Shown: piece by piece, positions 8,687 through 18,143 of the stretch | Layout of the letters: the number at the start of each line of letters is the position of its first letter | How positions within the stretch are numbered: position 1 is the stretch's first letter | From: Mogibacterium sp. | GTDB taxonomy: Bacteria; Bacillota; Clostridia; Peptostreptococcales; Anaerovoracaceae | NCBI GenBank assembly: GCA_017431685.1 | Contig: JAFRKO010000027.1 | Coordinates: 31,687 to 95,686, forward strand | DNA: 64,000 bases | Reading direction: 5' to 3' | Notes under the pieces: model-generated | The model's database searches: none | Told to the model about the DNA's origin: nothing | What the model saw: the letters and a program-made list of their open reading frames with translations, nothing else | Program-made: the position numbers and the translations under genes

Positions 8687-9408
8687 GCATGATAGAAATA
8701 AAAGGCCTCTGCAAGAGCTTCGGTGACCATGAAGTGCTTAAGGGGATCGACCAGAACGTTGAAGAGGGTGAAGTGCTCTGCATAGTAGGTCCTTCCGGAT
8801 CAGGAAAGTCTACAATGCTCCGATGCATCAACAGGCTTGAAGAGCCGACAGGAGGAGAAATCTATATCGACGGCGAACTCGTTACAGAAAAGAACGTAGA
8901 TGCCATGAGAACCAAGATGGGCATGGTATTCCAGTCGTTCAATCTTTTCCCGCATAAGTCGGTGCTGGAGAACCTCACTATTGGACCGATCAACGTAAAA
9001 AAGGCAGATAAGAAAAAATCGGAAGAAAAAGGTCTGGCGCTGCTTGAGCGTGTAGGTCTTGCAGAAAAAGCCAACGAGTATCCGAGAAACCTTTCCGGCG
9101 GACAGCAGCAGCGTGTTGCGATTGCAAGGGCGCTTGCGATGGACCCTGAGGTAATGCTTTTTGACGAGCCTACCTCGGCTCTCGATCCTGAAATGGTAGG
9201 CGAGGTGCTCGATGTAATGAAGAGCCTTGCCAAAGAGGGCATGACGATGATAGTCGTAACGCATGAGATGGGCTTCGCAAAGGAGGTCGCGGACAAGGTC
9301 ATCTTTATGGACGGTGGATATATCGTGGAGCAAGGCACCCCGGATGCTGTACTCAATCATCCGCAGATGGAGAGAACAAAGGACTTCCTTTCTAAGGTTC
9401 TTATCTGA
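8683..9408 (+). CDS. Amino-acid ABC transporter, ATP-binding protein (GlnQ family)
   Basis: Cytoplasmic ATPase of 241 residues. Walker A is GPSGSGKST (about 33-41), the Q loop is [11 protein letters not shown], the signature is LSGGQQQR, Walker B is [12 protein letters not shown], and the switch histidine is in VVTHEMGFA. This set is characteristic of the polar amino-acid importers. ATG overlaps the permease stop by four bases, indicating translational coupling. It powers import of the ligand bound by the lipoprotein at 7126. Confidence 0.95.
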   Translation: MSMIEIKGLCKSFGDHEVLKGIDQNVEEGEVLCIVGPSGSGKSTMLRCINRLEEPTGGEIYIDGELVTEKNVDAMRTKMGMVFQSFNLFPHKSVLENLTIGPINVKKADKKKSEEKGLALLERVGLAEKANEYPRNLSGGQQQRVAIARALAMDPEVMLFDEPTSALDPEMVGEVLDVMKSLAKEGMTMIVVTHEMGFAKEVADKVIFMDGGYIVEQGTPDAVLNHPQMERTKDFLSKVLI

Positions 9409-9445
9409 CCGCTTTAAGATAATTAAATAAGGTAACAGAATTATA

Positions 9446-10375
9446 ATGTACAAAGTTTTTATAGACGGAGCCCACGGAACCACGGGGCTCAGAATAAATG
9501 AATATCTGGCACAGCGTCCGGACATACAGATAATTGAGATAGACCCGGAGAAACGCAAGGATACAGAAGCCAGAATCAGCATGATAAAGGAGGCAGATGT
9601 CAGCATACTGTGCCTTCCGGATCAGGCTTCAAGGGAGATAGCGGCTGCTGCTCCTGCGGATTCAGTCATAATCGATACTTCAACGGCACACCGCACCGAT
9701 CCTGACTGGACCTACGGCATGCCTGAGCTGACAGCGGGTCAGAGAGATAGGATCCGAAGCAGCACAAGGATAGCTAACCCAGGCTGCCACGCGAGCGGAT
9801 TCATACTCCTTGTAAGACCGCTTATCGAAGCAGGACTGCTGGACAAAGAGGCCCTGCTTACATGCTTCTGCGTTACAGGCTACTCTGGCGGCGGAAAGAA
9901 AATGATTGCCGACTATGAGAGCGACGAAAGGGCTGCGGATCTCGATTCTCCGGGACAGTATGCTCTGGGGCAGACGCACAAGCATCTGCCTGAGATGGTC
10001 GCTATGACAGGCCTTTCGAACGCACCGTGCTTCAGCCCGGTGGTCGCTGACTTCTATAGCGGCATGGTCATGACGGTGCCGCTGCATGCATCAATGCTTA
10101 AGAACGGAGCCGGAATAGAAGATGTAAAGAATACTTTACATCTTCGGTATGATAATGAGCCGCTCATCAAAGTGAACGATGAGGCACCGGAATCCGGCAA
10201 AGTCTATTCAAACCCTATGTCAGGAAATAACGGCATGGAGATGTATGTGACCGGAAATGAAGAGAGAATACTTCTGATCGCCTCGTACGACAACCTCGGA
10301 AAGGGAGCGTCAGGCGCAGCGGTACAGAATCTTAATATAGTACTCGGGACGGAAGAGACCGCGGGACTGGTATAG
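9446..10375 (+). CDS. argC: N-acetyl-gamma-glutamyl-phosphate reductase, short (type 2) form
   Basis: NADPH-dependent reduction of N-acetylglutamyl phosphate to the semialdehyde, step three of arginine synthesis. The 309 residues match the short ArgC type rather than the 345-residue form. It opens with the nucleotide motif DGAHGTTG, carries SILCLPDQASREI, and has the catalytic cysteine in ANPGCHASGF. Thirty-seven bases separate it from the transporter ATPase and no promoter or terminator lies between, so it seems co-transcribed. The ribosome site is weak (AAGGTAAC), which may rely on upstream translation. Confidence 0.93.
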   Translation: MYKVFIDGAHGTTGLRINEYLAQRPDIQIIEIDPEKRKDTEARISMIKEADVSILCLPDQASREIAAAAPADSVIIDTSTAHRTDPDWTYGMPELTAGQRDRIRSSTRIANPGCHASGFILLVRPLIEAGLLDKEALLTCFCVTGYSGGGKKMIADYESDERAADLDSPGQYALGQTHKHLPEMVAMTGLSNAPCFSPVVADFYSGMVMTVPLHASMLKNGAGIEDVKNTLHLRYDNEPLIKVNDEAPESGKVYSNPMSGNNGMEMYVTGNEERILLIASYDNLGKGASGAAVQNLNIVLGTEETAGLV

Positions 10376-10414
10376 CCCGGGCGGATCCGCAAAGAGAAGA
10401 TACAGGAGGGATCT

Positions 10415-11632
10415 ATGGTAAAGATGATTGAAGGCGGCGTCACTGCCGCAACAGGATTCAAAGCAGGAGGAATATACAGCGGAATAAAGCAGAATTCGGA
10501 AAAACCTGATCTGGCTCTCATAGTCAGTGAAGTTCCGGGCAATGCCGCTGCGGTATATACAAAAAATAAAGTCAAGGCAGCTCACATAGCGGTTACGAAG
10601 AGGCACCTGGAAAACGGCACAGCACAGGCAGTTCTGTGCAACAGCGGAAATGCCAATACATGCACTCCTGACGGTGAAGAAATAGCCGAAAAGGCGACTC
10701 AGATCGCTGCTGAGTGTCTGGGAATAAAAGCTGAGGATGTGCTTCCTGCAGCAACAGGAGTTATAGGGGTTCCTCTCCCTATAAAGCCATTTCAGGATGC
10801 TCTGCCTGAACTTGCGGGAAATCTTTCGAGGACAGGATCCGCTGATGCGGCACTTGCTATCCTTACGACTGATACTTATATAAAGGAATGCGCGGTGCAG
10901 TTCGAGGTTGGAGATACTGTCTGCACTCTCGGCGGAATCGCAAAGGGAAGCGGCATGATTCACATTAATATGGGCACCATGCTCAGCTTCATCTCTACAG
11001 ACTGTGCCATAAGCAAGGAACTTGTCAGCAAGGCGCTTCATGATGAGATAGCCGACAGTTATAACCAGGTAAGTGTCGACGGAGATACATCAACCAACGA
11101 TACAGTAGTTGTGATTGCCAACGGTCTGGCAGGAAACCAGGAGATAAGCGAAACAGGTGAGGCGTATGACGCGTTCTGCGAAGCTCTTCACACTGTAAGC
11201 GTTGAGCTTTCAAAGAAGATCGCAGGTGACGGAGAGGGATGCACAAAACTGCTCGAAGCACATGTGACCGGAGCGCCTGATAAAGAGACAGCAAGGCTCG
11301 TAAGCAAGAGTATAGTCTGCTCATCGCTGTTCAAGGCAGCTGTGTTTGCATCGGATGCAAACTGGGGACGCATACTTTGCGCCATAGGTTATACAGACGC
11401 AGAATTTGATGCTTCGAATATCGATGTCAGCGTCAGATCGGAAGCCGGCGAAGTGCTCGTGTGTAAAGCTTCGGCTTCGATACCGTTCGATGACGACTTC
11501 GCAACTGAGATCCTTTCGAAGGAGTACGTCACGGTTGAGGCAAATCTGCATGACGGGGATGCCGAGGCATATGCATGGGGATGCGATCTGACATACGATT
11601 ATGTAAAGATAAACGGCTCGTATCGCTCATAA
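10415..11632 (+). CDS. argJ: Bifunctional glutamate N-acetyltransferase / ornithine acetyltransferase
   Basis: Transfers acetyl from N-acetylornithine to glutamate, closing the cyclic arginine pathway; some members also use acetyl-CoA. The 405-residue precursor has the autocleavage site in KGSGMIHINMGTMLSF, where Thr188 becomes the N-terminal nucleophile. The preceding residue is Gly rather than the usual Ala. The C-terminal half holds DANWGRILCAIGY. AGGAGGG precedes the ATG. It lies between argC and argB. No argA or argE is needed with this enzyme and none is seen. Confidence 0.95.
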   Translation: MVKMIEGGVTAATGFKAGGIYSGIKQNSEKPDLALIVSEVPGNAAAVYTKNKVKAAHIAVTKRHLENGTAQAVLCNSGNANTCTPDGEEIAEKATQIAAECLGIKAEDVLPAATGVIGVPLPIKPFQDALPELAGNLSRTGSADAALAILTTDTYIKECAVQFEVGDTVCTLGGIAKGSGMIHINMGTMLSFISTDCAISKELVSKALHDEIADSYNQVSVDGDTSTNDTVVVIANGLAGNQEISETGEAYDAFCEALHTVSVELSKKIAGDGEGCTKLLEAHVTGAPDKETARLVSKSIVCSSLFKAAVFASDANWGRILCAIGYTDAEFDASNIDVSVRSEAGEVLVCKASASIPFDDDFATEILSKEYVTVEANLHDGDAEAYAWGCDLTYDYVKINGSYRS

Positions 11633-11645
11633 AAAGAGGTATCAG

Positions 11646-12545
11646 ATGGTAAAAGAGAAATACATGGAGAAAGCCAACGTTCTTATCGAGGCTCTCCCTT
11701 ATATACAGCGTTTCAACCGCAAAATAATAGTTATCAAGTATGGCGGCAGTGCCATGATAGATGATGAATTGAAGATGCATGTGATAGAGGACGCGGTGTT
11801 GCTTAAGCTTGTCGGATTCAAGCCTGTTATCGTGCATGGCGGAGGCAATGAGATAAGCAGCTGGATGAGAAAGACAGGCATAGAGCCCCAGTTCATCAAT
11901 GGCCTTAGAGTCACGGATGCCGATACTCTTGAGATAGCCGAGATGGTGCTCGGCAAGGTGAACAGTGATCTTGTGACAATGGCTCAGCAGCTTGGAGTAA
12001 GGGCATGCGGAATCAGCGGCAAGGATGGAAGACTGCTCACAGTAAAAAGAGCAAAGCCGGGAATGAAAGACATTGGATTTGTCGGTGAAGTCACAGAAGT
12101 GGACACAAAGATAATCACTGATCTTCTCAACGATGACTTCCTGCCTATCATATATCCGATAGGAATGGATAAGCACGGACAGTCATACAACATCAATGGA
12201 GACCATGCTGCAGCTGAGATCGCAAAAGCATTGAAAGCTGACAAACTTGCATACCTTACGGATGCTCCGGGTGTCTGCACCGATCCTGATGATCCGGAAT
12301 CGTTCATATCCGAGCTCTTTGTAGAAGAGGCTGAGAAGCTGATAGATGAAGGCATCATAACCGGCGGCATGATCCCTAAAGTGCGTAACTGCTTCCGTTC
12401 AATAGAAGGCGGTGTCAACAGGGTGCATATCCTTAACGGCAGCATTCCTCATTGTCTGCTTCTGGAGATATTCACAGACAGAGGTGTCGGCACTGTAATA
12501 ATGAAAGACGGAGTAAAGTATTACAACAGAGAGAGGAGTTACTAA
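11646..12545 (+). CDS. argB: Acetylglutamate kinase
   Basis: Phosphorylates N-acetylglutamate, usually the feedback-controlled step. The 299 residues show the amino-acid kinase fold: IVIKYGGSAM near residue 30, HGGGNEIS, NINGDHAAAEIAKAL for the ligand site, and GGMIPKVRNC near the C-terminus. An N-terminal helix (about 1-25) precedes the first strand, as in the arginine-inhibited hexameric enzymes; arginine feedback is thus plausible. It follows argJ by 13 bases, and its TAA stop shares a base with the argD start. Confidence 0.95.
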   Translation: MVKEKYMEKANVLIEALPYIQRFNRKIIVIKYGGSAMIDDELKMHVIEDAVLLKLVGFKPVIVHGGGNEISSWMRKTGIEPQFINGLRVTDADTLEIAEMVLGKVNSDLVTMAQQLGVRACGISGKDGRLLTVKRAKPGMKDIGFVGEVTEVDTKIITDLLNDDFLPIIYPIGMDKHGQSYNINGDHAAAEIAKALKADKLAYLTDAPGVCTDPDDPESFISELFVEEAEKLIDEGIITGGMIPKVRNCFRSIEGGVNRVHILNGSIPHCLLLEIFTDRGVGTVIMKDGVKYYNRERSY

Positions 12546-13720
12546 TGGATCGCAGCCATATCAAGGAACTTGATGCGAAGTATATTGTTCATACTTATAA
12601 CCGTTACGATGTGGTCGTCGATCATGCCTGCGGCGCGGTGGTCACTGATTTCAATGGAAAGGAGTATGTGGATCTCTGCAGCGGATATGCGGCAAATTCG
12701 CTGGGATATCAGAATGAAGCCTGGCTTGATGCCGTTATAGGTCAGCTCAGAAAAGTGCAGCATACATCGAATCTGTATTACTCAGAGCCTGGCCCTCTGG
12801 TTGCCGAAAAACTGGTGACCAGAAGCGGGCTTTGCAAAGTGTGGTTTGCCAATTCAGGAGGAGAGGCAAATGAAGCTGCGATCAAGACCGCCAGAAAATA
12901 CGGCAATACTCTCGCGGATCATAAAAAGAATACGATAATTTCACTAAAGAAATCGTTCCATGGAAGAACACTGGCCACGGTGACAGCAACAGGCCTTGCA
13001 GAAGCACAGGAAGTTTTCGCGCCTCTCGTTCCTGGCTTTGTGCACGCAGAGGTAGATGATGCAGAGGCTCTCGAAAAGCTGGTCGATCAGTACGATCCAT
13101 GCGCATTCCTGATGGAGCTGGTGCAGGGCGAGGGCGGAGTCCACGCTCTTGAAAAGGAGTTTGTGGAAAAGGCTGCAGAGCTGTGCAAAAGCAGAGACAT
13201 CCTGTTCATAGACGATGAAGTACAGGTAGGTATCGGCAGAAGCGGAACGCTGTTTGCTTTCGAACAGTATGGTATCAAGCCTGATATAGTCTCGTTTGCC
13301 AAGGGCATAGGCGCGGGACTTCCTATAGGAGGCATCATATGCGGACCGAAGACCTGCGATGTACTGGTGCCTGGCGATCACGGATCAACATTCGGTATGA
13401 ATCCGGTAGCATGCGCAGGAGCATGCGTGGTGCTCGATACTATGGATGATGCATTCCTGGATTCAGTAAAGGCAAAGTCAGAAACTATCAGGAATGAACT
13501 GAAAAAGATGAGTAAGGTCGCAGGCCTTGACGGCCTTGGACTCATGATAGGTATCGATCTTGAAGGCATGACCGGCGCAGAGGCCGTGAGCAAATTAATG
13601 GAAGAGGGAGTTCTGGCCATACCTGCAGGACATAGACTGAGACTGCTTCCTCCGCTGACAATAAGCGATGGCGAGATAAAACGTGCACTTGACGCCCTGC
13701 GCAAAGTGCTTGATCAATAA
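12545..13720 (+). CDS. argD: Acetylornithine aminotransferase
   Basis: PLP enzyme converting N-acetylglutamate semialdehyde to N-acetylornithine. The frame is open further upstream, but GAGAGGAG precedes the ATG at 12545, which overlaps the argB stop (TAATG), giving 391 residues, the normal length. Motifs include NSGGEANEAAIKTAR, FHGRTLA, FIDDEVQVGIGRSG and the PLP-lysine region SFAKGIGAGLPIGG. It sits between argB and argG. The next pathway enzyme, ornithine carbamoyltransferase (argF), is missing from the operon and must be elsewhere. Confidence 0.95.
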   Translation: MDRSHIKELDAKYIVHTYNRYDVVVDHACGAVVTDFNGKEYVDLCSGYAANSLGYQNEAWLDAVIGQLRKVQHTSNLYYSEPGPLVAEKLVTRSGLCKVWFANSGGEANEAAIKTARKYGNTLADHKKNTIISLKKSFHGRTLATVTATGLAEAQEVFAPLVPGFVHAEVDDAEALEKLVDQYDPCAFLMELVQGEGGVHALEKEFVEKAAELCKSRDILFIDDEVQVGIGRSGTLFAFEQYGIKPDIVSFAKGIGAGLPIGGIICGPKTCDVLVPGDHGSTFGMNPVACAGACVVLDTMDDAFLDSVKAKSETIRNELKKMSKVAGLDGLGLMIGIDLEGMTGAEAVSKLMEEGVLAIPAGHRLRLLPPLTISDGEIKRALDALRKVLDQ

Positions 13721-13759
13721 AAAAGTGTTTTAGGACTGAAGATAGAAAGGACAGGAAAG

Positions 13760-15016
13760 ATGGAGAAGAAAGAAATCAAGAAAATCGTTCTGGCTTACTC
13801 GGGTGGACTCGACACATCGATCATAATCCCGTGGCTGAAAGAGAACTATGATGACCCTGAGATCATCGCTGTATGCGGAAACGTCGGACAGAATGATGAA
13901 CTCGACGGACTCGAAGAGAAAGCGCTCAAGACCGGTGCAAGCAAGCTGATTGTTGCTGATCTGGTCGATGAAATGGTAGAAGAGGTTATCATCCCGTCGC
14001 TCAAGATGGATGCCACATACGAAGGGTATCTTCTTGGTACTGCATTTGCCCGTCCTATCATAGGTAAAAAACTTGCGCAGATAGCACTTGAAGAAGGTGC
14101 TGACGCTGTATGCCACGGCTGCACGGGCAAGGGCAACGATCAGGTGAGATTCGAGCTTGCTGTTAAAAGATGGGCTCCGGGTATGAAGGTCATCGCTCCT
14201 TGGAGAGAGTGGGACATCAAGTCAAGAGATGAGGAAATAGATTATGCCGAGGCGCATAATGTACCTCTGAAGATCTCAAGGGAGACCAATTATTCAAAGG
14301 ATAAAAACATCTGGCATCTGAGCCACGAAGGTCTCGACCTCGAGGATCCGTCACTTGAGCCGCAGTATGAGAAGGAAGGCTTCCTCGAGCTGGGAGTATC
14401 GCCTCTGCAGGCACCGGACGAACCTGAATACGTTAAGATCGCATTCGAAGAAGGCGCTCCTGTTTCAGTAAACGGCGAGAAGATGAAAGCCAGCAAGATC
14501 ATTGAGAAGCTGAACGAGATAGGCGGTAAGAACGGTATAGGAATTCTGAACTTAGTCGAGAACAGGCTCATCGGCATGAAGAGTCATGGCGTTTACGAGA
14601 CTCCGGGAGGCTCGATACTCTATGCCGCGCATTTCCAGCTTGAGACGATAACTGTCGATAAAGATACTATGCATCTTAAGCAGAAACTTGCCGTAGACTT
14701 TGCAGATATGCTGTATAATGGAAAGTGGTTCTCACCGATGCAGGAAGCACTCACTGCGTTTGCGAATGTTGCGAACAAAAATGTAACGGGCGAAGTTACA
14801 CTTAAGCTCTACAAAGGCAACATAATTCCTGCAGGTGTCACATCTCCATACTCGCTCTATTCAGAGTCACTCGCGTCATTCGGAGAGAGCGATTACGATC
14901 AGGGCCAGGCTGCAGGCTTCATCAACGCATGGGGCCTCCCGACCACAGTGCTGGCGATGAGAGAGAAGACAATGCATGATCCTACAGATATTTCACATCC
15001 GATAAAGAGAGACTGA
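13760..15016 (+). CDS. argG: Argininosuccinate synthase
   Basis: Joins citrulline and aspartate using ATP. The 418 residues start with the N-type pyrophosphatase P-loop AYSGGLDTS, followed by [15 protein letters not shown] and, later, [27 protein letters not shown] precedes the ATG. It is 39 bases after argD and five before argH, completing the citrulline-to-arginine branch. Confidence 0.97.
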   Translation: MEKKEIKKIVLAYSGGLDTSIIIPWLKENYDDPEIIAVCGNVGQNDELDGLEEKALKTGASKLIVADLVDEMVEEVIIPSLKMDATYEGYLLGTAFARPIIGKKLAQIALEEGADAVCHGCTGKGNDQVRFELAVKRWAPGMKVIAPWREWDIKSRDEEIDYAEAHNVPLKISRETNYSKDKNIWHLSHEGLDLEDPSLEPQYEKEGFLELGVSPLQAPDEPEYVKIAFEEGAPVSVNGEKMKASKIIEKLNEIGGKNGIGILNLVENRLIGMKSHGVYETPGGSILYAAHFQLETITVDKDTMHLKQKLAVDFADMLYNGKWFSPMQEALTAFANVANKNVTGEVTLKLYKGNIIPAGVTSPYSLYSESLASFGESDYDQGQAAGFINAWGLPTTVLAMREKTMHDPTDISHPIKRD

Positions 15017-15021
15017 TAAAC

Positions 15022-16401
15022 ATGGAAAAACTTTGGGCAGGCAGAACAGCCGGTACAACTGCAAATCTGGTAGACGAGATCAATTCTTCGATAGGCGTTG
15101 ACAAAAGACTTTATAAAAGAGACATTGCAGGAAGCATCGCTCATGCGAAGATGATGGCAAAGCAGGGCATCATTTCTCAGCAGGAGGCTGATGCTCTGGT
15201 CGAAGGTCTTAGCGGTATCGAAAGGGACATCACTTCAGGTGAGCTCGAAATCGATCTGACAGCTGAAGACATCCACATGTTCGTGGAGCAGGTGCTCACT
15301 GAAAGAATCGGTGATACCGGAAAAATGCTTCATACAGCGCGAAGCCGCAACGACCAGGTAGCTCTTGATACAAAACTGTATTGTATAGAAGAAGCGGACA
15401 GTGTCAGGGCACTTCTGTGCGACCTGCTCAGAGTACTCGCAGATAAGGCGGAAAAGAATACAGGGGTCATACTGCCGGGTTACACTCACATGCAGCACGC
15501 ACAGCCTGTTTCGTTCGGACAGCATCTGATGGCTTATGCCATGATGTGTGAAAGGGATATAAGCAGACTTGATGACTGTAAAAAGAGGATGCTTGAGAGG
15601 TCCCCTATAGGTGCGTGCGCGCTTGCCGGCACTACTTTCGATATAGACAGGGAATACGAGGCAGGCCTGCTCGGGTTTACGGGAATCGCTATGAACAGCA
15701 TGGACGCGGTTTCAGACAGGGATCACTTTGTTGAGCTGATATCTGACCTGGCAATAATCATGATGCACATATCGCGCCTTTCGGAAGAGATTATAATGTG
15801 GGCAACATCGGAATTCGGATTCATCCGCCTGCCTGACGAATACACGACCGGTTCCTCGATTATGCCGCAGAAAAAGAACCCTGATGTAGCGGAGCTCTGC
15901 AGAGGTAAGACGGGCAGGGTATATGGCGACCTTATGTCATTACTCACTACGCTCAAGGGCATGCCGCTCGCATATAACAAGGATATTCAGGAGGATAAGG
16001 AGCCTCTGTTCGATGCAGTAGAGACTGTAAAGCTCTGCGTTGAAGCATTCATTGAGATAGTCGATGTAATGGAAGTCAACGAAGAAGCTATGTACGAGTC
16101 AGCAAAAAAGGGATATATCAATGCGACTGACATGGCTGACTACCTGGTAGTAAAAGGACTGCCGTTCAGAGATGCATATAATATTTCGGGAAAAATAGTG
16201 TCATATTGTCTTGGAAGAGGATGTGCTCTTGAAGAACTTCCGCTGGATGAATTCAGGCTGTTTTCGGATCTTATAGAAGAAGATATATATCAGAGGCTTG
16301 ATCTCAGGACCTGCATGGAGAAGAGAAACTCAGCAGGAGGCACAAGCCCGGATTCGGTAATGAAGCAGATCGAATACATCAGAAAATTTATAGGACAGTA
16401 G
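15022..16401 (+). CDS. argH: Argininosuccinate lyase
   Basis: Splits argininosuccinate into arginine and fumarate. The 459 residues carry the fumarase/aspartase superfamily signature GSSIMPQKKNP (catalytic serine in the flexible loop), ARSRNDQVALDTKL and GYTHMQHAQP. It starts five bases after argG with no separate ribosome site of note, so coupling is likely. It is the last gene of the operon and ends at a hairpin shared with the convergent fumarase genes. The fumarate released could feed the fumarase encoded next door; that link is inference. Confidence 0.97.
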   Translation: MEKLWAGRTAGTTANLVDEINSSIGVDKRLYKRDIAGSIAHAKMMAKQGIISQQEADALVEGLSGIERDITSGELEIDLTAEDIHMFVEQVLTERIGDTGKMLHTARSRNDQVALDTKLYCIEEADSVRALLCDLLRVLADKAEKNTGVILPGYTHMQHAQPVSFGQHLMAYAMMCERDISRLDDCKKRMLERSPIGACALAGTTFDIDREYEAGLLGFTGIAMNSMDAVSDRDHFVELISDLAIIMMHISRLSEEIIMWATSEFGFIRLPDEYTTGSSIMPQKKNPDVAELCRGKTGRVYGDLMSLLTTLKGMPLAYNKDIQEDKEPLFDAVETVKLCVEAFIEIVDVMEVNEEAMYESAKKGYINATDMADYLVVKGLPFRDAYNISGKIVSYCLGRGCALEELPLDEFRLFSDLIEEDIYQRLDLRTCMEKRNSAGGTSPDSVMKQIEYIRKFIGQ

Positions 16402-16406
16402 TAAAA

Positions 16407-16440
16407 ACCGGTATGGTGCAGATGCATCATACCGGTAAAG
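16407..16440. terminator. Bidirectional terminator between argH and the fumarase genes
   Basis: ACCGGTATGGTGCA / TGCATCATACCGGT stem with one G-U pair, followed by AAAGTTTT on the + strand and by TTTTTACT on the - strand. The - strand tail is better. Confidence 0.75.
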
Positions 16441-16442
16441 TT

Positions 16443-17075
16443 TTATTGCAAAAGAACAGATTCAAACCGTTTACATATCTCTTCTATCTGTTTTTCTTTC
16501 TGGTCTGCGATTTTCAGCTTCTTTTCTTCAAAAAGGTTTTTGCCGCTGGTATCGATCGTTACGATAAGCGGACCGAGGTCTTTTACACGTATGCTCCAGA
16601 GTGCTTCAGGCATACCCAGATCGAGCCATTCAACACCGGTTATTTCTTCTGTGCACAGAGCGGTGACAACAGCATTACCTGCCGGGAGCACGCAGTGCAC
16701 CGCTCCGAATTCGCGGCATGCTTCAGCAGTGTGCTCGCCCATACCGCCTTTGCCTATGATGAGCCTGACACCGGCCTCCTTTATAAAATCGTATTCCAGT
16801 TTCTCCATCCTCATAGAGGTAGTAGGGCCAATAGCGACTACTTCAAAGCCGTTCTCTTCAGTACTCCTTACTATAGGACCTGCGTGCATGAGAGCCTTGC
16901 CGTGTATATCCACAGGAAGTTCCATACCTTCTTTTACAACACGGATGTGAACATCGTCGCGTCCGGTTGCTATATCTCCTGTTATATATATAACATCTCC
17001 TGTGTGAAGGGATCTTATGTCCTCCTCAGTGAAAGGTGTGCTCAGGACGGTTTTTTCATTTATAATTTTAGTCAT
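16443..17075 (-). CDS. fumB: Fumarate hydratase class I, beta subunit
   Basis: C-terminal half of the two-subunit, [4Fe-4S] fumarase (or the close relative L-tartrate dehydratase), hydrating fumarate to malate. Motifs include GDVIYITGDIATGRDD, HAGPIV, GPTTSMRMEKLE and GKGGMG. The frame also has an ATG at 17108 inside the alpha gene; the ATG at 17075 is preferred because AAAGGTG lies ten bases before it, giving 210 residues. It is coded directly after the alpha subunit. Fumarase and tartrate dehydratase cannot be told apart with certainty, but the malic enzyme across the intergenic region favours fumarase. Confidence 0.85.
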   Translation of the reverse strand: MTKIINEKTVLSTPFTEEDIRSLHTGDVIYITGDIATGRDDVHIRVVKEGMELPVDIHGKALMHAGPIVRSTEENGFEVVAIGPTTSMRMEKLEYDFIKEAGVRLIIGKGGMGEHTAEACREFGAVHCVLPAGNAVVTALCTEEITGVEWLDLGMPEALWSIRVKDLGPLIVTIDTSGKNLFEEKKLKIADQKEKQIEEICKRFESVLLQ

Positions 17076-17097
17076 TTTTCTTCCGCACCTTTCTGTC

Positions 17098-18003
17098 TCA
17101 TTGTTCATATGTAAATCCTGGGTGAGTACTGGTGGTGAAACTGAGATCTTTGTCGAAAACTATATCGCCTCTGCGATGAGTCCAGCAGCTGAAACTTACT
17201 CCGACACCAAGTGTAGCGGTATGCCTGACAGCATTCTCAATGTGCACTCCAAGCACTGAAAATTTTCCGCCCATGCCCTGAGGACCAACTCCGATGGCAT
17301 TTATGCCGTCTTCAAGCAATTGCTCCATCTTTGCGGCTTTCTCGTTAGGATTACGTGAACCCACAGATCTGAAAAGAGCTTTTTTGGAAAGCTGGGCAGC
17401 TGTGTCGACAGAGTTGGCAATGCCAACGCCAACAAGAAGAGGCGGGCACGCATTCTGCCCGTATTCAGCTATGCGGTCAAGAACAAAACGGACAACGCCT
17501 TCATATCCCTCACCGGGCATCAGTACAGCTGCATGCCCCGGGAGTGAGCATCCTCCGCCGGCGAGATAGGTGGATATCGCGCAGCCATTCCACGCGGGAA
17601 TTATGTTCCAGCTTATAGAAGGAGCGCCTGTACCGATGTTATCACCTGTGTTGATTTCGTCGAAAGTTTCTACTGCATTCGGCCTCAAAGGAGTCTTCTC
17701 AGTAGCTTGCCTAACGGCTGTTACAAGTATGGCTTGCAGCTGCTCAAGCAAAGGAAAGCGGCTGCCGCAGTCTATTCTGAACTGCACGAGTCCGGTATCC
17801 TGACACGAAGGCCTTCCGAGTTCCGAAGCGAGCCGCATGTTCTCAAACATCATGTCGTAGATGCTCTTCGCTGCGGGATCGTCCTCAGCATCTCTGAGTT
17901 CGCGGAGCTTCGAGACGACATCGTCAGGCAGATGTATTGCCGTATAGCCTATGAATGAAGCCATGATGTCTGTCATTTTTTCAACTTGCTCATTAAGGGT
18001 CAT
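17098..18003 (-). CDS. fumA: Fumarate hydratase class I, alpha subunit
   Basis: N-terminal catalytic half, 301 residues, with the three cysteines expected to hold the labile [4Fe-4S] cluster: GRPSCQDTGLV, GGGCSLPGHAAV and NACPPLLVGVG. The NIGTGAPSISW and GPQGMGG blocks also match. AGGAGG five bases before ATG 18003 makes this start better than the GTG at 18009. The gene precedes the beta subunit. Oxygen sensitivity of the cluster fits a strict anaerobe. Promoter lies in the 140-base region shared with malic enzyme. Confidence 0.9.
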   Translation of the reverse strand: MTLNEQVEKMTDIMASFIGYTAIHLPDDVVSKLRELRDAEDDPAAKSIYDMMFENMRLASELGRPSCQDTGLVQFRIDCGSRFPLLEQLQAILVTAVRQATEKTPLRPNAVETFDEINTGDNIGTGAPSISWNIIPAWNGCAISTYLAGGGCSLPGHAAVLMPGEGYEGVVRFVLDRIAEYGQNACPPLLVGVGIANSVDTAAQLSKKALFRSVGSRNPNEKAAKMEQLLEDGINAIGVGPQGMGGKFSVLGVHIENAVRHTATLGVGVSFSCWTHRRGDIVFDKDLSFTTSTHPGFTYEQ

Positions 18004-18075
18004 ATGCACCTCCTGTTTCGCTCAAGTCTATTACATAACCGGGTCGTTATCAAGCGGGGCGAGTCCTGATTTTTG

Positions 18076-18104
18076 TTGAATAAAGCGCCAAACAGTGCTA
18101 AAGT
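18076..18104 (+). promoter_or_regulatory. Promoter of the malic enzyme gene
   Basis: TTGAAT (18076-18081), 17-base spacer, TAAAGT (18099-18104) with an extended TGC just before it. It lies 40 bases upstream of the coding region and faces away from the fumarase genes. Confidence 0.6.
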
Positions 18105-18143
18105 CAAGCATATTCCTAAAGGATAAAAGAGGAGAAAACAGCT

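Noticed and set aside
12452..12544. Earlier start for argD.
   Set aside because: It would overlap argB by 94 bases and exceed the family length; the TAATG junction with GAGAGGAG is the natural start.
16413..17114. A 233-codon + strand open frame across the fumarase beta gene.
   Set aside because: It is antisense to a gene with clear family motifs, has no ribosome site and its translation is not protein-like.
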